A stretch of 64,000 nucleotides of DNA, taken from assembly GCA_041530395.1 (NCBI GenBank), contig CP136945.1, positions 124,001 through 188,000 of the forward strand, given 5' to 3'. The DNA is from Thermosynechococcaceae cyanobacterium Okahandja (lineage in GTDB: Bacteria > Cyanobacteriota > Cyanobacteriia > Thermosynechococcales > Thermosynechococcaceae). A model generated the notes under the pieces. The model was given only the letters and a program-made list of their open reading frames with translations. It did not search any database and was not told where the DNA came from. Position numbers and translations under genes: made by a program. Position 1 is the stretch's first letter. Each line of letters opens with the position of its first letter. Shown here one piece after another: positions 27,325 through 36,180 of this stretch.

Positions 27325-28044
27325 TCAGGGGAGGTGCTGTTCGCTGTAGTGGCTGATCAGGCTCAGGGTAGCCGTTGCCGCGGTCACTGCCCGCAGGGTA
27401 CGCCGCCCAAGGGAAAATTCCTGCCAGCCTGCCCCCACAATGAACTCGAGTTCGGCGGGGGTCCAGCCGCCTTCAGGCCCGATCGCCACCGCGAGGGGAG
27501 CGTTCCAAGGGATCGTCGGCAGATACGCCGCTAAGAGCACCTTGCTGCGGGGGCTGCCGACATAGCCGTGGGGCATGCGCTTGACCATCTCTGGGACGGT
27601 GAGGGGATCGCCAATGGTGGGCAGATAAAGGCGCTCTGACTGTTCCGCGGCTTCTTGGACAATGCGCCGCCACCGTTGATATTTGCTGGTACTCGGCTGT
27701 AGGAGCGATCGCGCCGTGTGAATCGGTACAATTTGCCGCACCCCTAGCTCGGTAGCCTGCTGGAGAACTTGCTCGAAATTGGCCGCTTTTAACAGCGCCA
27801 AGCAAAGGATAATCTCTGTGCTCAGTTCACTGGGGTGGCTGCTGGCTTCATGGAGGTCAACTGTGGTGCGATCGCCCCCGAGTTGGCCGCGCCAGCGTTG
27901 GCCGTGACCATCCAGAATCCAGAGGCAGTCCCTTGGTTTCAGCCGCAGTACATGGTAGAGGTAGTGCACCTGCTCGGGGGTTAAGTGCACCTGCCGATCG
28001 CGGATTTGGCTGGGGTCAACCACCAAGCGTTGGGGCGATCGCAT
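27325..28044 (-). CDS. rsmE: 16S rRNA (uracil1498-N3)-methyltransferase
   Basis: A 239-residue SPOUT-class methyltransferase that modifies U1498 of 16S rRNA. The N-terminal PUA-like part contains QVHYLYHVLRLKPRD. The knotted C-terminal domain contains LAVAIGPEGGWTPAELEF and FSLGRRTLRAVTAATATLS, which build the SAM site. Length is normal. It is encoded between pepA (17 bases upstream) and rpsL on the same strand; co-transcription with pepA is likely. Confidence 0.93.
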   Translation of the reverse strand: MRSPQRLVVDPSQIRDRQVHLTPEQVHYLYHVLRLKPRDCLWILDGHGQRWRGQLGGDRTTVDLHEASSHPSELSTEIILCLALLKAANFEQVLQQATELGVRQIVPIHTARSLLQPSTSKYQRWRRIVQEAAEQSERLYLPTIGDPLTVPEMVKRMPHGYVGSPRSKVLLAAYLPTIPWNAPLAVAIGPEGGWTPAELEFIVGAGWQEFSLGRRTLRAVTAATATLSLISHYSEQHLP

Positions 28045-28061
28045 GGCCGTTTAATTGCCCT

Positions 28062-29558
28062 TTAGGCGCTGGCATAACTCAATAGCCATTCAACCAAGGT
28101 GCGAACCGGATAGCCGGTGCCGCAGGGGTTGTTGTAGCCATCCTCCTTGTCGGTCCAAACTGGGCCAGCAATATCCAGGTGTGCCCACGGTGTGCTGTTG
28201 ACAAACTGCTGCAAAAATAAAGCAGCGGTAATAGAGCCAGCGGCACGCGGGCCAGTATTTTTCATGTCGGCCACTTGGGACTTCATCCCCTCAAAGTACT
28301 TGCTTTCTAGGGGCATTTGCCACAGCTTTTCGCCGGTGCGATCGCCGGCCTGTTGCAGGCTTTGCGCTAACTCGGGGTTGCTACTCCAGAGACCCGCAAT
28401 CGTGTCCCCAAGGGCAACAATGCAAGCACCGGTGAGGGTGGCAAGGTCAACAATGGCATCGACCCCTAGGTTTTCGGCATAGACGAGGGCATCAGCAAGG
28501 GTGAGGCGGCCTTCAGCATCCGTATTGTTCACCTCGATGGTTTTGCCGTTGGAAGCGGTGAGAATATCGCCCGGGTGCATGGCGCGACCGCTGATCATGT
28601 TTTCGGTGGCGGCAATAATAAAGTGAACTTCAAGACCCGCGGGTTTAAGCTGGCCGATGACTTGGGCGGTTCCTAAAACGGCTGCGGCACCGCCCATATC
28701 CATTTTCATGGTTTCAATGCCGCCTTGGGTTTTGAGGTTGAGGCCACCGGAGTCAAAGGTCAGCCCTTTACCAATCAGGGCAATTTTTTTCTGAATGGGC
28801 GCGGCTCCCGTGTAGGTGAGGTGGATAAACTTCGGGGGCAAGTCCGAGGCTTGGGCCACTCCGAGGAAGGCTCCCATACCCAAGGTTTCACACTCTTCCC
28901 GCTCGAGGATTTTGGCACTGAGGCCGCAGCGGTTGGCAATGGCTTGAGCCGTCTCGGCAAGGGTAACGGGGGTTACCTCGTTGGCGGGGGCGTTGACCAG
29001 CTCCCGCGCCAGAATCACCCCGGCACAAATCTCTTGGGCACGGCGAAGGGCGGCGGCTTGATCCCCCAAGCCGAGGAGGCTAACGGTTTCTGGAAAGGGC
29101 AGGAGCTTGTGGGCCTCTGGATCGGACTTAAAGCGCAGATCCGTGTGCAGCGCCAAGAGCATGCCTTCAGCAATGGCTTGGGCTAGGGCACTGGGGTCGC
29201 CCCCCTCCCTGGGCACCGCAATCCCAAGGGTCTTGGCTTTTTCGCGCCGACCGGTACGGGCAATGGTGGCAACCGCACGGCGCAGGGTGTCTAGAGTCAA
29301 TTCATCGCGGCTCCCCAAGCCCACCAAGAGTAGCTTCTTAATGGGGAAGTTGGGCAGCAGCCGCATCAGTAGCGATGTCCCCCCCTTGCCCTGAAAGTCG
29401 CCATCGTTGATTAACTCCTGTAGCAGGCCGCTCAGGCGCTGATCTAGGTCGGTATAGGGGGGAGTCAGGGTAAGGGTGCCCTCAGATTGACACACGGCGA
29501 TCGCCAATAAATCACCGCACCAGTCAGGAATAGGGGTAGAAACCGTTTGCAGTTGCAT
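28062..29558 (-). CDS. pepA: Leucyl aminopeptidase (M17)
   Basis: A 498-residue cytosolic aminopeptidase of the M17 family, two-metal dependent and usually hexameric, involved in peptide turnover. The catalytic C-terminal domain shows [15 protein letters not shown], the Lys/Asp metal site at [13 protein letters not shown], and the signature [14 protein letters not shown]. The N-terminal domain is of ordinary length. The start ATG at 29558 has [13 protein letters not shown] after it. It precedes rsmE by 17 bases. Confidence 0.95.
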   Translation of the reverse strand: MQLQTVSTPIPDWCGDLLAIAVCQSEGTLTLTPPYTDLDQRLSGLLQELINDGDFQGKGGTSLLMRLLPNFPIKKLLLVGLGSRDELTLDTLRRAVATIARTGRREKAKTLGIAVPREGGDPSALAQAIAEGMLLALHTDLRFKSDPEAHKLLPFPETVSLLGLGDQAAALRRAQEICAGVILARELVNAPANEVTPVTLAETAQAIANRCGLSAKILEREECETLGMGAFLGVAQASDLPPKFIHLTYTGAAPIQKKIALIGKGLTFDSGGLNLKTQGGIETMKMDMGGAAAVLGTAQVIGQLKPAGLEVHFIIAATENMISGRAMHPGDILTASNGKTIEVNNTDAEGRLTLADALVYAENLGVDAIVDLATLTGACIVALGDTIAGLWSSNPELAQSLQQAGDRTGEKLWQMPLESKYFEGMKSQVADMKNTGPRAAGSITAALFLQQFVNSTPWAHLDIAGPVWTDKEDGYNNPCGTGYPVRTLVEWLLSYASA

Positions 29559-29642
29559 TACTATGTTTGCTTTTGCGTCGTTAGGGTGAATAGCTCAACT
29601 TATCTTGCCCCATGGCCGCCCCCAGCGTCTAGGGAGGGGGAC

Positions 29643-30737
29643 TTAGGGCTGTGCTGCTGGGGGTTTGACTGCCACCCAGTACTTACTCATAAAGTGGTGC
29701 TGCACCTGATCAAGGGCAAGACCGGCCTTTTCAAGGCGTTGGTTGAGGTCATCTTCGATGTAGTTGCGGTAATAGGGTTCGTGGAAGAGGTTGGCAAAGT
29801 TCTCCATCATGGGTCGTTGTTCGGGAGAATCCAAGGCCTGAATTGAATCACAGATAACTAAAACGCCCCCGGGCTGAAGCACCCGTGCACACTCCTCAAT
29901 CACCTGTTGCCGCACCGGTGCAGGCAGTTCATGGAAGAGGAACACACAGGTAATGGCACTAAAGTAGTTGTCAACGTAGGGTAAGGCTTCGGCACTGCCC
30001 TGAATCAGTTGGGGGAGGTCGCCCACCTGCTCCGCCAGCAGTCGGTTGGCTTTGCGCAGATAGGTAGGGGATAAATCAATACCAAATAGGGCTGCCTTGG
30101 GAAAACCATAGCGCAGTTGCTTGAGGGTGCGTCCTGTGCCGCAGGCCACATCAAGGATGCGTAGGGGTTGCCCGGGCGGTTGGGCGTGGAGATGCTGCGC
30201 AATCGGGGCAATCACCCGCCGCCGCATGGCATCCGCGGTGCCACCAAAGAGAATCTCCACCTGCACGTCGTAGAGGTTAGCGGAGGTTTCACTCAGGTAG
30301 CCGTCGGTTTGGTAGTGGAAGTTTTGGCGGTAGTACTGGGGATAACCCTCGAGGGGAATAGAATCGGCAAACTCCTGAAACTGGCGCGATCGCGCCCGCT
30401 GCCACATCTGGGGTAAATCGAGCCACAGGGTGGGGTAAAACTGCAAAAATTCTTGCCAAGGGCCGTCAAAGAGTAAGCTGGCCGGATAAAAGCCCGCGGC
30501 GGCATCCTGCCAATCTTGCTGGAGGAGCGCTTCGTAACGCTCCTTTAACCACGCTTGTAATTCCGGTGTCAGGGGTTGGGTGCGCTCTTCTGTGGGAAAA
30601 AGGGTGCTAAAGAGGCGCGCACTCAGGGTTTTATGGGCGATCGCAAAAATGTTTTTCCCCCATTGCAGGGCCTGATAACTTGACCGCACGGCTTCGGCTG
30701 CCAGTGGCTGGTTAGTGGCAAACGGCGCAATTAGCAT
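29643..30737 (-). CDS. Class I SAM-dependent methyltransferase of unknown substrate
   Basis: A 364-residue protein with a UbiE-like Rossmann methyltransferase domain in its second half. SAM motif I is RILDVACGTGRTLKQL (about residues 194-209), followed by LFGIDLSPTYLRKA and EALPYVDNYFSAITCVFLFHELP. The first 150 residues are helix-rich without a recognised domain. Homologues are widespread in cyanobacteria and plant chloroplasts but the substrate is unknown to me. It is separated from pepA by 84 bases and from nadE by about 105 bases. Confidence 0.82.
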   Translation of the reverse strand: MLIAPFATNQPLAAEAVRSSYQALQWGKNIFAIAHKTLSARLFSTLFPTEERTQPLTPELQAWLKERYEALLQQDWQDAAAGFYPASLLFDGPWQEFLQFYPTLWLDLPQMWQRARSRQFQEFADSIPLEGYPQYYRQNFHYQTDGYLSETSANLYDVQVEILFGGTADAMRRRVIAPIAQHLHAQPPGQPLRILDVACGTGRTLKQLRYGFPKAALFGIDLSPTYLRKANRLLAEQVGDLPQLIQGSAEALPYVDNYFSAITCVFLFHELPAPVRQQVIEECARVLQPGGVLVICDSIQALDSPEQRPMMENFANLFHEPYYRNYIEDDLNQRLEKAGLALDQVQHHFMSKYWVAVKPPAAQP

Positions 30738-30844
30738 GGCTCTTAACTAAACTTCATACTCCGTGTTGTTTTTTACTATACAGCCTCCAATTCGAGCCTC
30801 ACAATCACGCCGTGGGTTGCCGATGCTCCCTAGTTGTGGATTCC

Positions 30845-32560
30845 CTACCAGCGGGCAGCAATGGGCATTCGCCAGCCCGAACCAAAGGCGCGATCGGTAA
30901 TTTTTAGCCCCGGGGCAGCTTGTTGCCGCTTAAACTCTGCCCGCTGCACCATCTGCCGCACCCGCTGCACAAGGGCAAGATCATAGCCTTGGGCGGCAAT
31001 CTCCGCATCGGACTGGTGGCGATCGATCATCAGCGCCAAAATGCCGTCGAGGATGTCGTAGGGGGGTAAGCTATCCTGATCCGTTTGGTTGGGTTTGAGT
31101 TCAGCGCTGGGAGGCTTGCTGAGGATATGCTCAGGGATAACCGTGCTGCCAAGAACCCCTAATTCAGGAATCGGCTCCCCTTGAGCCGCCTGCCCATTTA
31201 ACCAGCGGCAAAGTTCATAGACGCGGGTTTTGGGGACATCGGCAATCGCTGCCAAGCCGCCACTCATGTCGCCGTAGAGGGTGCAATAGCCCACGGCTAG
31301 CTCGGACTTATTCCCGGTAGAAATGAGGAGATGACCAAATTTATTGGCGATCGCCATCAGTAGCGTCCCGCGGATGCGGGCTTGGATATTTTCCTCCGCA
31401 ACACCGGGGGCAGTCTGGGCAAACAGCGGTGCTAGTACCTGTTGATAGCACTCCATCAGGGGTCTAATCGGCAACTGGGCCGTCTGGATCCCTAAATTGG
31501 CGGCCACCTCCTTGGCATCGCTAATCGAGTGGTCAGAACTGTAGGGCGAGGGCATCAGCACCCCTAACACGTTCTCGTGCCCCACCGCTGCGGTGGCGAT
31601 CGCGGCCACCAAGGCTGAATCAATCCCCCCACTCAGGCCAAGGACTACCCGCTCAAACCCACACTTGCGGGTGTAGTCCCGCACCCCAAGCACAAGCGCC
31701 TGCCAAATTTCTGCCGCTTCTGTCGCGGGCGGCGAGGCAAGGGTTGTCGGACGCAGGTCTCCTTCAGCCCAAACCACCGATAACCACTCCTCCCGGAAAC
31801 TAGGAGCTTGGCTGACCACCTGTCCTGTGCGGCTCATGGCAAGACTAGTACCATCAAAAATCAGGTCATCGTTGCCCCCCACTTGGTTCGCATAGATGAG
31901 CGGACAGCCGTACTGCTGAACTGTATGCTCAATTAAGGCGTGGCGTAACGTTGGCTTAGCGACGCAGTAGGGAGAGGCCGAGAGGTTGACAATCAACTGC
32001 GCCCCTTGAGCCGCCAATGCCGCCACCGGATTTTTTTGGTAGTGGCGCTGTCCCCAAAAGTCTTCGTTGTTCCAGAGGTCTTCGCAGATGGTCACGCCGA
32101 TGGTGAGGCGATCGCTGGCGGTGTGCAACGTCCAAAGATTATCGGTGGTACCGGGCGCAAAATAACGACTTTCGTCAAACACATCGTAGGTGGGCAACAA
32201 CTGCTTGGCAAAGACCCGCTGCACCTGCCCCCCCTGTAAGAGAGCCGCCCCGTTGTAGAGGGGCTTTTCGCCGTTGCGGCTGGCCTCGAGGTTGGGGAAC
32301 ACCGTACCCACCAGCACTGCCACCTCCGGCGGTAAGACGCGAGCTAGCGCTGCCAATTCCCGTTGGATGTCATCTATAAAGTAACGGTTCAGCAGCAGAT
32401 CCTTGGGCGGATAGCCACACAGGGCCAGTTCCGAGGTAATCACCAAGTCCACCGGCTGGCGCTGGTGCAAGGCGGTCACCCCCTCAGCAATGGCGCGGGC
32501 ATTCCCCTTCAGGTCGCCCACGATGGGGTTGAGTTGGGCAATCCACAAATGCACTGCCAT
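30845..32560 (-). CDS. nadE: Glutamine-dependent NAD+ synthetase
   Basis: A 571-residue two-domain enzyme that makes NAD+ from deamido-NAD+, ATP and glutamine. The N-terminal nitrilase-like glutaminase has ITSELALCGYPPKDLLL (catalytic Glu), the Lys region and NLSASPYCVAKP with the nucleophilic Cys. The C-terminal synthetase has the P-loop GLSGGIDSALVAAIA. The ATG at 32560 (MAVHLWIAQLNPIVGDL) is the natural start; the longer frame adds an unrelated leader. It is the last gene of the NAD cluster, 16 bases after the NrtR-like regulator. Confidence 0.94.
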   Translation of the reverse strand: MAVHLWIAQLNPIVGDLKGNARAIAEGVTALHQRQPVDLVITSELALCGYPPKDLLLNRYFIDDIQRELAALARVLPPEVAVLVGTVFPNLEASRNGEKPLYNGAALLQGGQVQRVFAKQLLPTYDVFDESRYFAPGTTDNLWTLHTASDRLTIGVTICEDLWNNEDFWGQRHYQKNPVAALAAQGAQLIVNLSASPYCVAKPTLRHALIEHTVQQYGCPLIYANQVGGNDDLIFDGTSLAMSRTGQVVSQAPSFREEWLSVVWAEGDLRPTTLASPPATEAAEIWQALVLGVRDYTRKCGFERVVLGLSGGIDSALVAAIATAAVGHENVLGVLMPSPYSSDHSISDAKEVAANLGIQTAQLPIRPLMECYQQVLAPLFAQTAPGVAEENIQARIRGTLLMAIANKFGHLLISTGNKSELAVGYCTLYGDMSGGLAAIADVPKTRVYELCRWLNGQAAQGEPIPELGVLGSTVIPEHILSKPPSAELKPNQTDQDSLPPYDILDGILALMIDRHQSDAEIAAQGYDLALVQRVRQMVQRAEFKRQQAAPGLKITDRAFGSGWRMPIAARW

Positions 32561-32576
32561 GAGAAACTCCCAAATC

Positions 32577-33281
32577 CTATACAAATACGAGGGGTTTATC
32601 TTTAAGGGGGGCAAAGGCTTCCCGATCAAAGCGGTAGAGGGTCGCGGGTCGGCCAGCCCCGCGCACAACCTTTTGGTTGGTATCCTGCAAAATGCCCAAC
32701 TTCAGGAGTCGCGAGCGAAAGTTTGAGTAATCGGAAAAGTTGGCGCCCAGAACAGTGCTATAGAGCTGGTAAAGGTCATTCAGGGTAAAGTACTCCGGCA
32801 ACACGTCAAAGGCAACAGGGCTATACTCTAGCTTGTTGCACAGGCGACGGTGACCGTAAGCCAAAATCGTGCTGTGGTCAAAGGCGAGGGGCGGGCATGC
32901 CTGCACGTCAAACCACTGTACCCAAGCGTCCCCGGCAATCAGTTCGGCATCGTCAAAGCGCACCAAGGCAAAATAACTCACCGAGAGATAGCGCTTGCCG
33001 TAAGCAGTGGCCGCTTCACGGGGATCCCGCCCCGGCCCACCAAACGTGTAAAGCTGCTCAAGGTAGAGGTTATTGACGCGGATTTTCTCCGCCAAGATGC
33101 GATAGGCTGCCGCTTCAAGGGACTCGCCTTGGCGCACGAGGGTGCCGGGTAAGCTCCACTCCCCCACAAAGGGCCAATGCTGACGCTGCACTAGGAGCAC
33201 CAAGAGGCGATTGTTCTCGGTATCGACCGAAAAAATCACACTGTCAACGCCAACAACAAATTCGGCTAGGGGCAGGCTCAT
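32577..33281 (-). CDS. NrtR-type Nudix-like transcriptional regulator
   Basis: A 234-residue protein with a Nudix-like N-terminal domain and a winged-helix C-terminal domain (about residues 150-225), the architecture of NrtR, which senses ADP-ribose and represses NAD genes. The Nudix box is degenerate: where catalytic enzymes have REUxEE, this protein has RILAEK, so hydrolysis is unlikely. The ATG at 33281 gives MSLPLAEFVVGVDSVIFSVD; a longer frame from 33452 has no family features. Location between nadD (4-base gap) and nadE (16-base gap) strongly supports control of NAD synthesis. I did not find an operator with certainty. Confidence 0.85.
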   Translation of the reverse strand: MSLPLAEFVVGVDSVIFSVDTENNRLLVLLVQRQHWPFVGEWSLPGTLVRQGESLEAAAYRILAEKIRVNNLYLEQLYTFGGPGRDPREAATAYGKRYLSVSYFALVRFDDAELIAGDAWVQWFDVQACPPLAFDHSTILAYGHRRLCNKLEYSPVAFDVLPEYFTLNDLYQLYSTVLGANFSDYSNFRSRLLKLGILQDTNQKVVRGAGRPATLYRFDREAFAPLKDKPLVFV

Positions 33282-33285
33282 AAGC

Positions 33286-33840
33286 TCAAGAGTAAAGTCC
33301 TTGCTGCTGGATGTACTGGGCAATGACGGGTACGAGCTGCTGCGTGTCTCGCTGTTCGCGGTAGGCGCTCGAAGACACCTGGGGGCCTCGGTAGTTGGCG
33401 AGTTCGATGCGGCGGCAGAGACGGCGCAGGGTCTGCCAGTCTTCGCGATCAATCACCACCCCCGGGCGTTGCAAGACCAATAGGGTCACCTGTTGCAAGA
33501 GTTGTTCGGCTTGGTACCAGTGGGGCAGCTTAGCAATGACATCACTGCCCACCACCAGCGTTAGGGGTTCGTTTGGCCAGCGATCGCGCACCGCCTCCAC
33601 CGAGTGCAGGGTGTAGGGAAAGCTCAGTTCGGGATGGTGCTCCACATTGGGGCAGTTTAAGTCGCGCACCAAAAGGTCGAGCATGGCTTGGCGCAGGGGT
33701 AAGGGGGTTTGCTGCTTTTTGAAGGGGTTGTCGGCAGCCCACACCAACACCCGCTCGTAGCGATCGCTCAGCCACTGCAAAATATCGCCGTGGGCAGCGG
33801 TCGGTGGGTCGGCACTGGTGCCAAAAAGCGCGAGGGTCAT
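33286..33840 (-). CDS. nadD: Nicotinate-mononucleotide adenylyltransferase
   Basis: A 184-residue nucleotidyltransferase that joins nicotinate mononucleotide and ATP to deamido-NAD+. The T/HxGH-type site is MTLALFGTSADPPTAAHGDIL, with the usual H of PPH replaced by Thr, as in a cyanobacterial subgroup. The second motif SSSAYREQ, corresponding to SSTxxR, is near residue 155. It overlaps pncB by 4 bases (ATGA) and precedes the NrtR-like gene by 4 bases, so it is translationally coupled. Confidence 0.87.
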   Translation of the reverse strand: MTLALFGTSADPPTAAHGDILQWLSDRYERVLVWAADNPFKKQQTPLPLRQAMLDLLVRDLNCPNVEHHPELSFPYTLHSVEAVRDRWPNEPLTLVVGSDVIAKLPHWYQAEQLLQQVTLLVLQRPGVVIDREDWQTLRRLCRRIELANYRGPQVSSSAYREQRDTQQLVPVIAQYIQQQGLYS

Positions 33841-35153
33841 GGCTGATGACTCCGTAACTGCTGCACTAGAGCCTCTAGCGCTGGGGAATAGACCACCGGC
33901 TGGGGAGCCTCCAGCAAGCTGGCAGGAAGCGCTTTCAGGCTGGCGTGATGGCGCGCCTGAATCGTACTCAGGGACTCCGGCGGTTGCAGCCGTTTGCCCT
34001 CTTTCATTACTGGCTCTAGCAGGGGCTGCCCCCAGACATCCGCTTCATCGGCCAGCGCCAAGCAATCCCCACTGGGACGGCGATAGATTTGCTTGCGCCC
34101 GGGCAGGGTCACTTTACCGCTGGAGGCCTTCATGACCGCTTGGCCGTTGATCTCCACTAGCTTATAAACCCCATTCACTGGGTCACCGGTGACCAGTTTG
34201 GTGCCAATGCCGTAGGCATCAATCGCTGCTCCTGCTGCCAGCAAGCGGCGAATTTCCGCCTCATCAAGATCACCACTGGCCACGATTTTGGCCTCGGGCA
34301 AGCACTGGCGAATCTGCTGCGAGAGGCTCACAAGATCCCCAGAGTCAATGCGTACCGCCTGTACCTGTAGCTCCCCTGCCGCCTGCCGTTTGGCGAGGGT
34401 GGCCACAGCCCGCAAGCTATCGTAGGTATCCACCAAGAGGGCGGCTTCGGGATAGTAGCGTAAAAACACGGTGAAGGCATCCTGCTCACTGCCAGCAACT
34501 GCCGCGATCGCCATCACCAGGGCGTGCGCCATCGTACCCGTGGGAGCCACCCCCAACTGCTGCGCCGCCAACACATTGGAGGTTGCCGTAAACCCTGCTG
34601 CCAACGCCGCCCGTGCCGCCCAAAGTGAGGCTTGGGGACTAAAGGCGCGCCGCGTACCAAATTCCAACAGGGGCACCCTCTCCCCGACCAGTTGCCGTAA
34701 GCGCGATGCGCGGGTTGCAATCAAGGTCTGGTAGTTGAGGATATTGAGGATCACGGTTTCGAGCCACTGCGCCTGCCACAGGGGGGCTTCAATCCGCAAT
34801 AGCGGCTCCTGGGCAAAAACCACCGCGCCCTCGGGAACTGCCCACACCGTCCCCTGAAAGCGGCTCTGCGTCAACAGTTCCCAAAACTCAGCCGGTGCCC
34901 GCTGAAATACCGCTAAACGCTGTAAATACTGGATGTGCTCAGCCGTTACACAAAACTGGCTCAGGTAGTCCAGCACCTGGGCTAACCCCATGGCCACCAA
35001 GTACGTGTGCCCCCGCGGTAGCCGCCGCACCGTGACCTCAAAACTGGCGGGCAGCATTGCCAACCCTTCCCCCGCGTAGGCCGCCGCCATCGTGACTTGG
35101 TAGAGATCCGTCAGGAGGCTGTAATCGCTGGCGGCTAAGGTGAAACCGGTCAT
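33837..35153 (-). CDS. pncB: Nicotinate phosphoribosyltransferase
   Basis: A 438-residue enzyme that makes nicotinate mononucleotide from nicotinate and PRPP, salvaging NAD precursors. The start LLTDLYQVTMAAAYAGEG is a classic opening, and LEFGTRRAFSPQ and VRIDSGDLVSLSQQIR hold substrate-binding residues. AAIDAYGIGTKLVTGDP is the conserved GVGT-type loop. It is first of the pncB-nadD-nrtR-nadE series, overlaps nadD by 4 bases and lies 24 bases after menC. Confidence 0.93.
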   Translation of the reverse strand: MTGFTLAASDYSLLTDLYQVTMAAAYAGEGLAMLPASFEVTVRRLPRGHTYLVAMGLAQVLDYLSQFCVTAEHIQYLQRLAVFQRAPAEFWELLTQSRFQGTVWAVPEGAVVFAQEPLLRIEAPLWQAQWLETVILNILNYQTLIATRASRLRQLVGERVPLLEFGTRRAFSPQASLWAARAALAAGFTATSNVLAAQQLGVAPTGTMAHALVMAIAAVAGSEQDAFTVFLRYYPEAALLVDTYDSLRAVATLAKRQAAGELQVQAVRIDSGDLVSLSQQIRQCLPEAKIVASGDLDEAEIRRLLAAGAAIDAYGIGTKLVTGDPVNGVYKLVEINGQAVMKASSGKVTLPGRKQIYRRPSGDCLALADEADVWGQPLLEPVMKEGKRLQPPESLSTIQARHHASLKALPASLLEAPQPVVYSPALEALVQQLRSHQP

Positions 35154-35177
35154 GGCGCTGGTTAGAATGAACGTACC

Positions 35178-36179
35178 TTATTTATAGTAATTTTTACCAT
35201 AATTGTCAAGTCGCTGCCATTCCGTGGCGTAGTCGGCAAGGGACGTTAATCGGGGGGCGGGTCGCCAGCGTTCCACCCCAAAGCCAAGGGCGCGCTGGGG
35301 TAACCAAGTATTTAGCTGGTGGAAAATGGCCGTGCGGGCGATCGCCCCTTCGAGAGCCGAGGAAAAGACCAATTGCTCACGCCGCAGCCCTTGCGCCAGA
35401 AGCTGGTTGAGCCGCTCGGGAGCGCCAAAGAGGGCTGGTTTGAGGACGTACAGCCCCGGCCACTGCCGCCGTTGCCAGTGTTGCAGGTGCTGCCAACTCA
35501 CCACGCTTTCATCGAGGGCAAGGGGAACTGCAAACGCCCGAGCTAAGGCGATCAGCCGGTGATCCTCCCGAGCGGGCAAGGGTTGCTCCACAAACTCAAT
35601 GCGATCGGCGGCCCAGGTCTGTAGCCATTGCAACCACTGGCAGGCGGTTTGCCAGCTCCAGCCACCATTGGCATCCAGCCGTAGGGTTGCGTCCGCTGGC
35701 AACTGGGCAAGCAGGTCGGTGAGAATCGCCTGTTCTTCGGCGGCAGGGGCAACCCCCACTTTCCACTTAAACGTGCGATACCCCTGCTGCCAATGGGGCA
35801 ACCACTCCTGCAATGCTTGCGCCCCACTCCCCAACAGGGCACACTGCGGCCAATCTGCAAGGGTGTAGGGTAAGCGCCCCACACTCTGCCATGCGGTGGC
35901 AAAACCAAACTGGGCAGCGGGTAGGTGATCGGGAATGGCGGCAATGATCGGCGGCGTTAAACGGGGCGGCAACTGCTGGCACAAGGCAATATCCGCCGCC
36001 AGCGACTCTGTGCCCCACCCCGGCAGGGGGGCAATTTCGCCGTAGCCCACGGCACCCTCATCGTCTTGTAGCCGCAAGTAAATCCCACGGCGATCGCGCC
36101 AAATGCCCTGAGCCGTGACTAACGGCTCTCGTAGGGGTTCGGTGTAAACAAACCACTGCCACTGCACAACGGGAGCCAA
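35178..36179 (-). CDS. menC: o-Succinylbenzoate synthase
   Basis: A 333-residue enolase-superfamily enzyme of phylloquinone (vitamin K1) biosynthesis, converting SHCHC to o-succinylbenzoate. In cyanobacteria the product is the electron carrier of photosystem I. Catalytic features are the KWK motif (YRTFKWKVGVAP), metal ligands in LRLDANGGW, FVEQPLP and LALDESVV, and a late Lys (LYVLKPALFG). Length is normal. It begins one base after the end of the recombinase-like gene and is followed 24 bases later by pncB. Confidence 0.9.
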   Translation of the reverse strand: MAPVVQWQWFVYTEPLREPLVTAQGIWRDRRGIYLRLQDDEGAVGYGEIAPLPGWGTESLAADIALCQQLPPRLTPPIIAAIPDHLPAAQFGFATAWQSVGRLPYTLADWPQCALLGSGAQALQEWLPHWQQGYRTFKWKVGVAPAAEEQAILTDLLAQLPADATLRLDANGGWSWQTACQWLQWLQTWAADRIEFVEQPLPAREDHRLIALARAFAVPLALDESVVSWQHLQHWQRRQWPGLYVLKPALFGAPERLNQLLAQGLRREQLVFSSALEGAIARTAIFHQLNTWLPQRALGFGVERWRPAPRLTSLADYATEWQRLDNYGKNYYK

Positions 36180-36180
36180 T

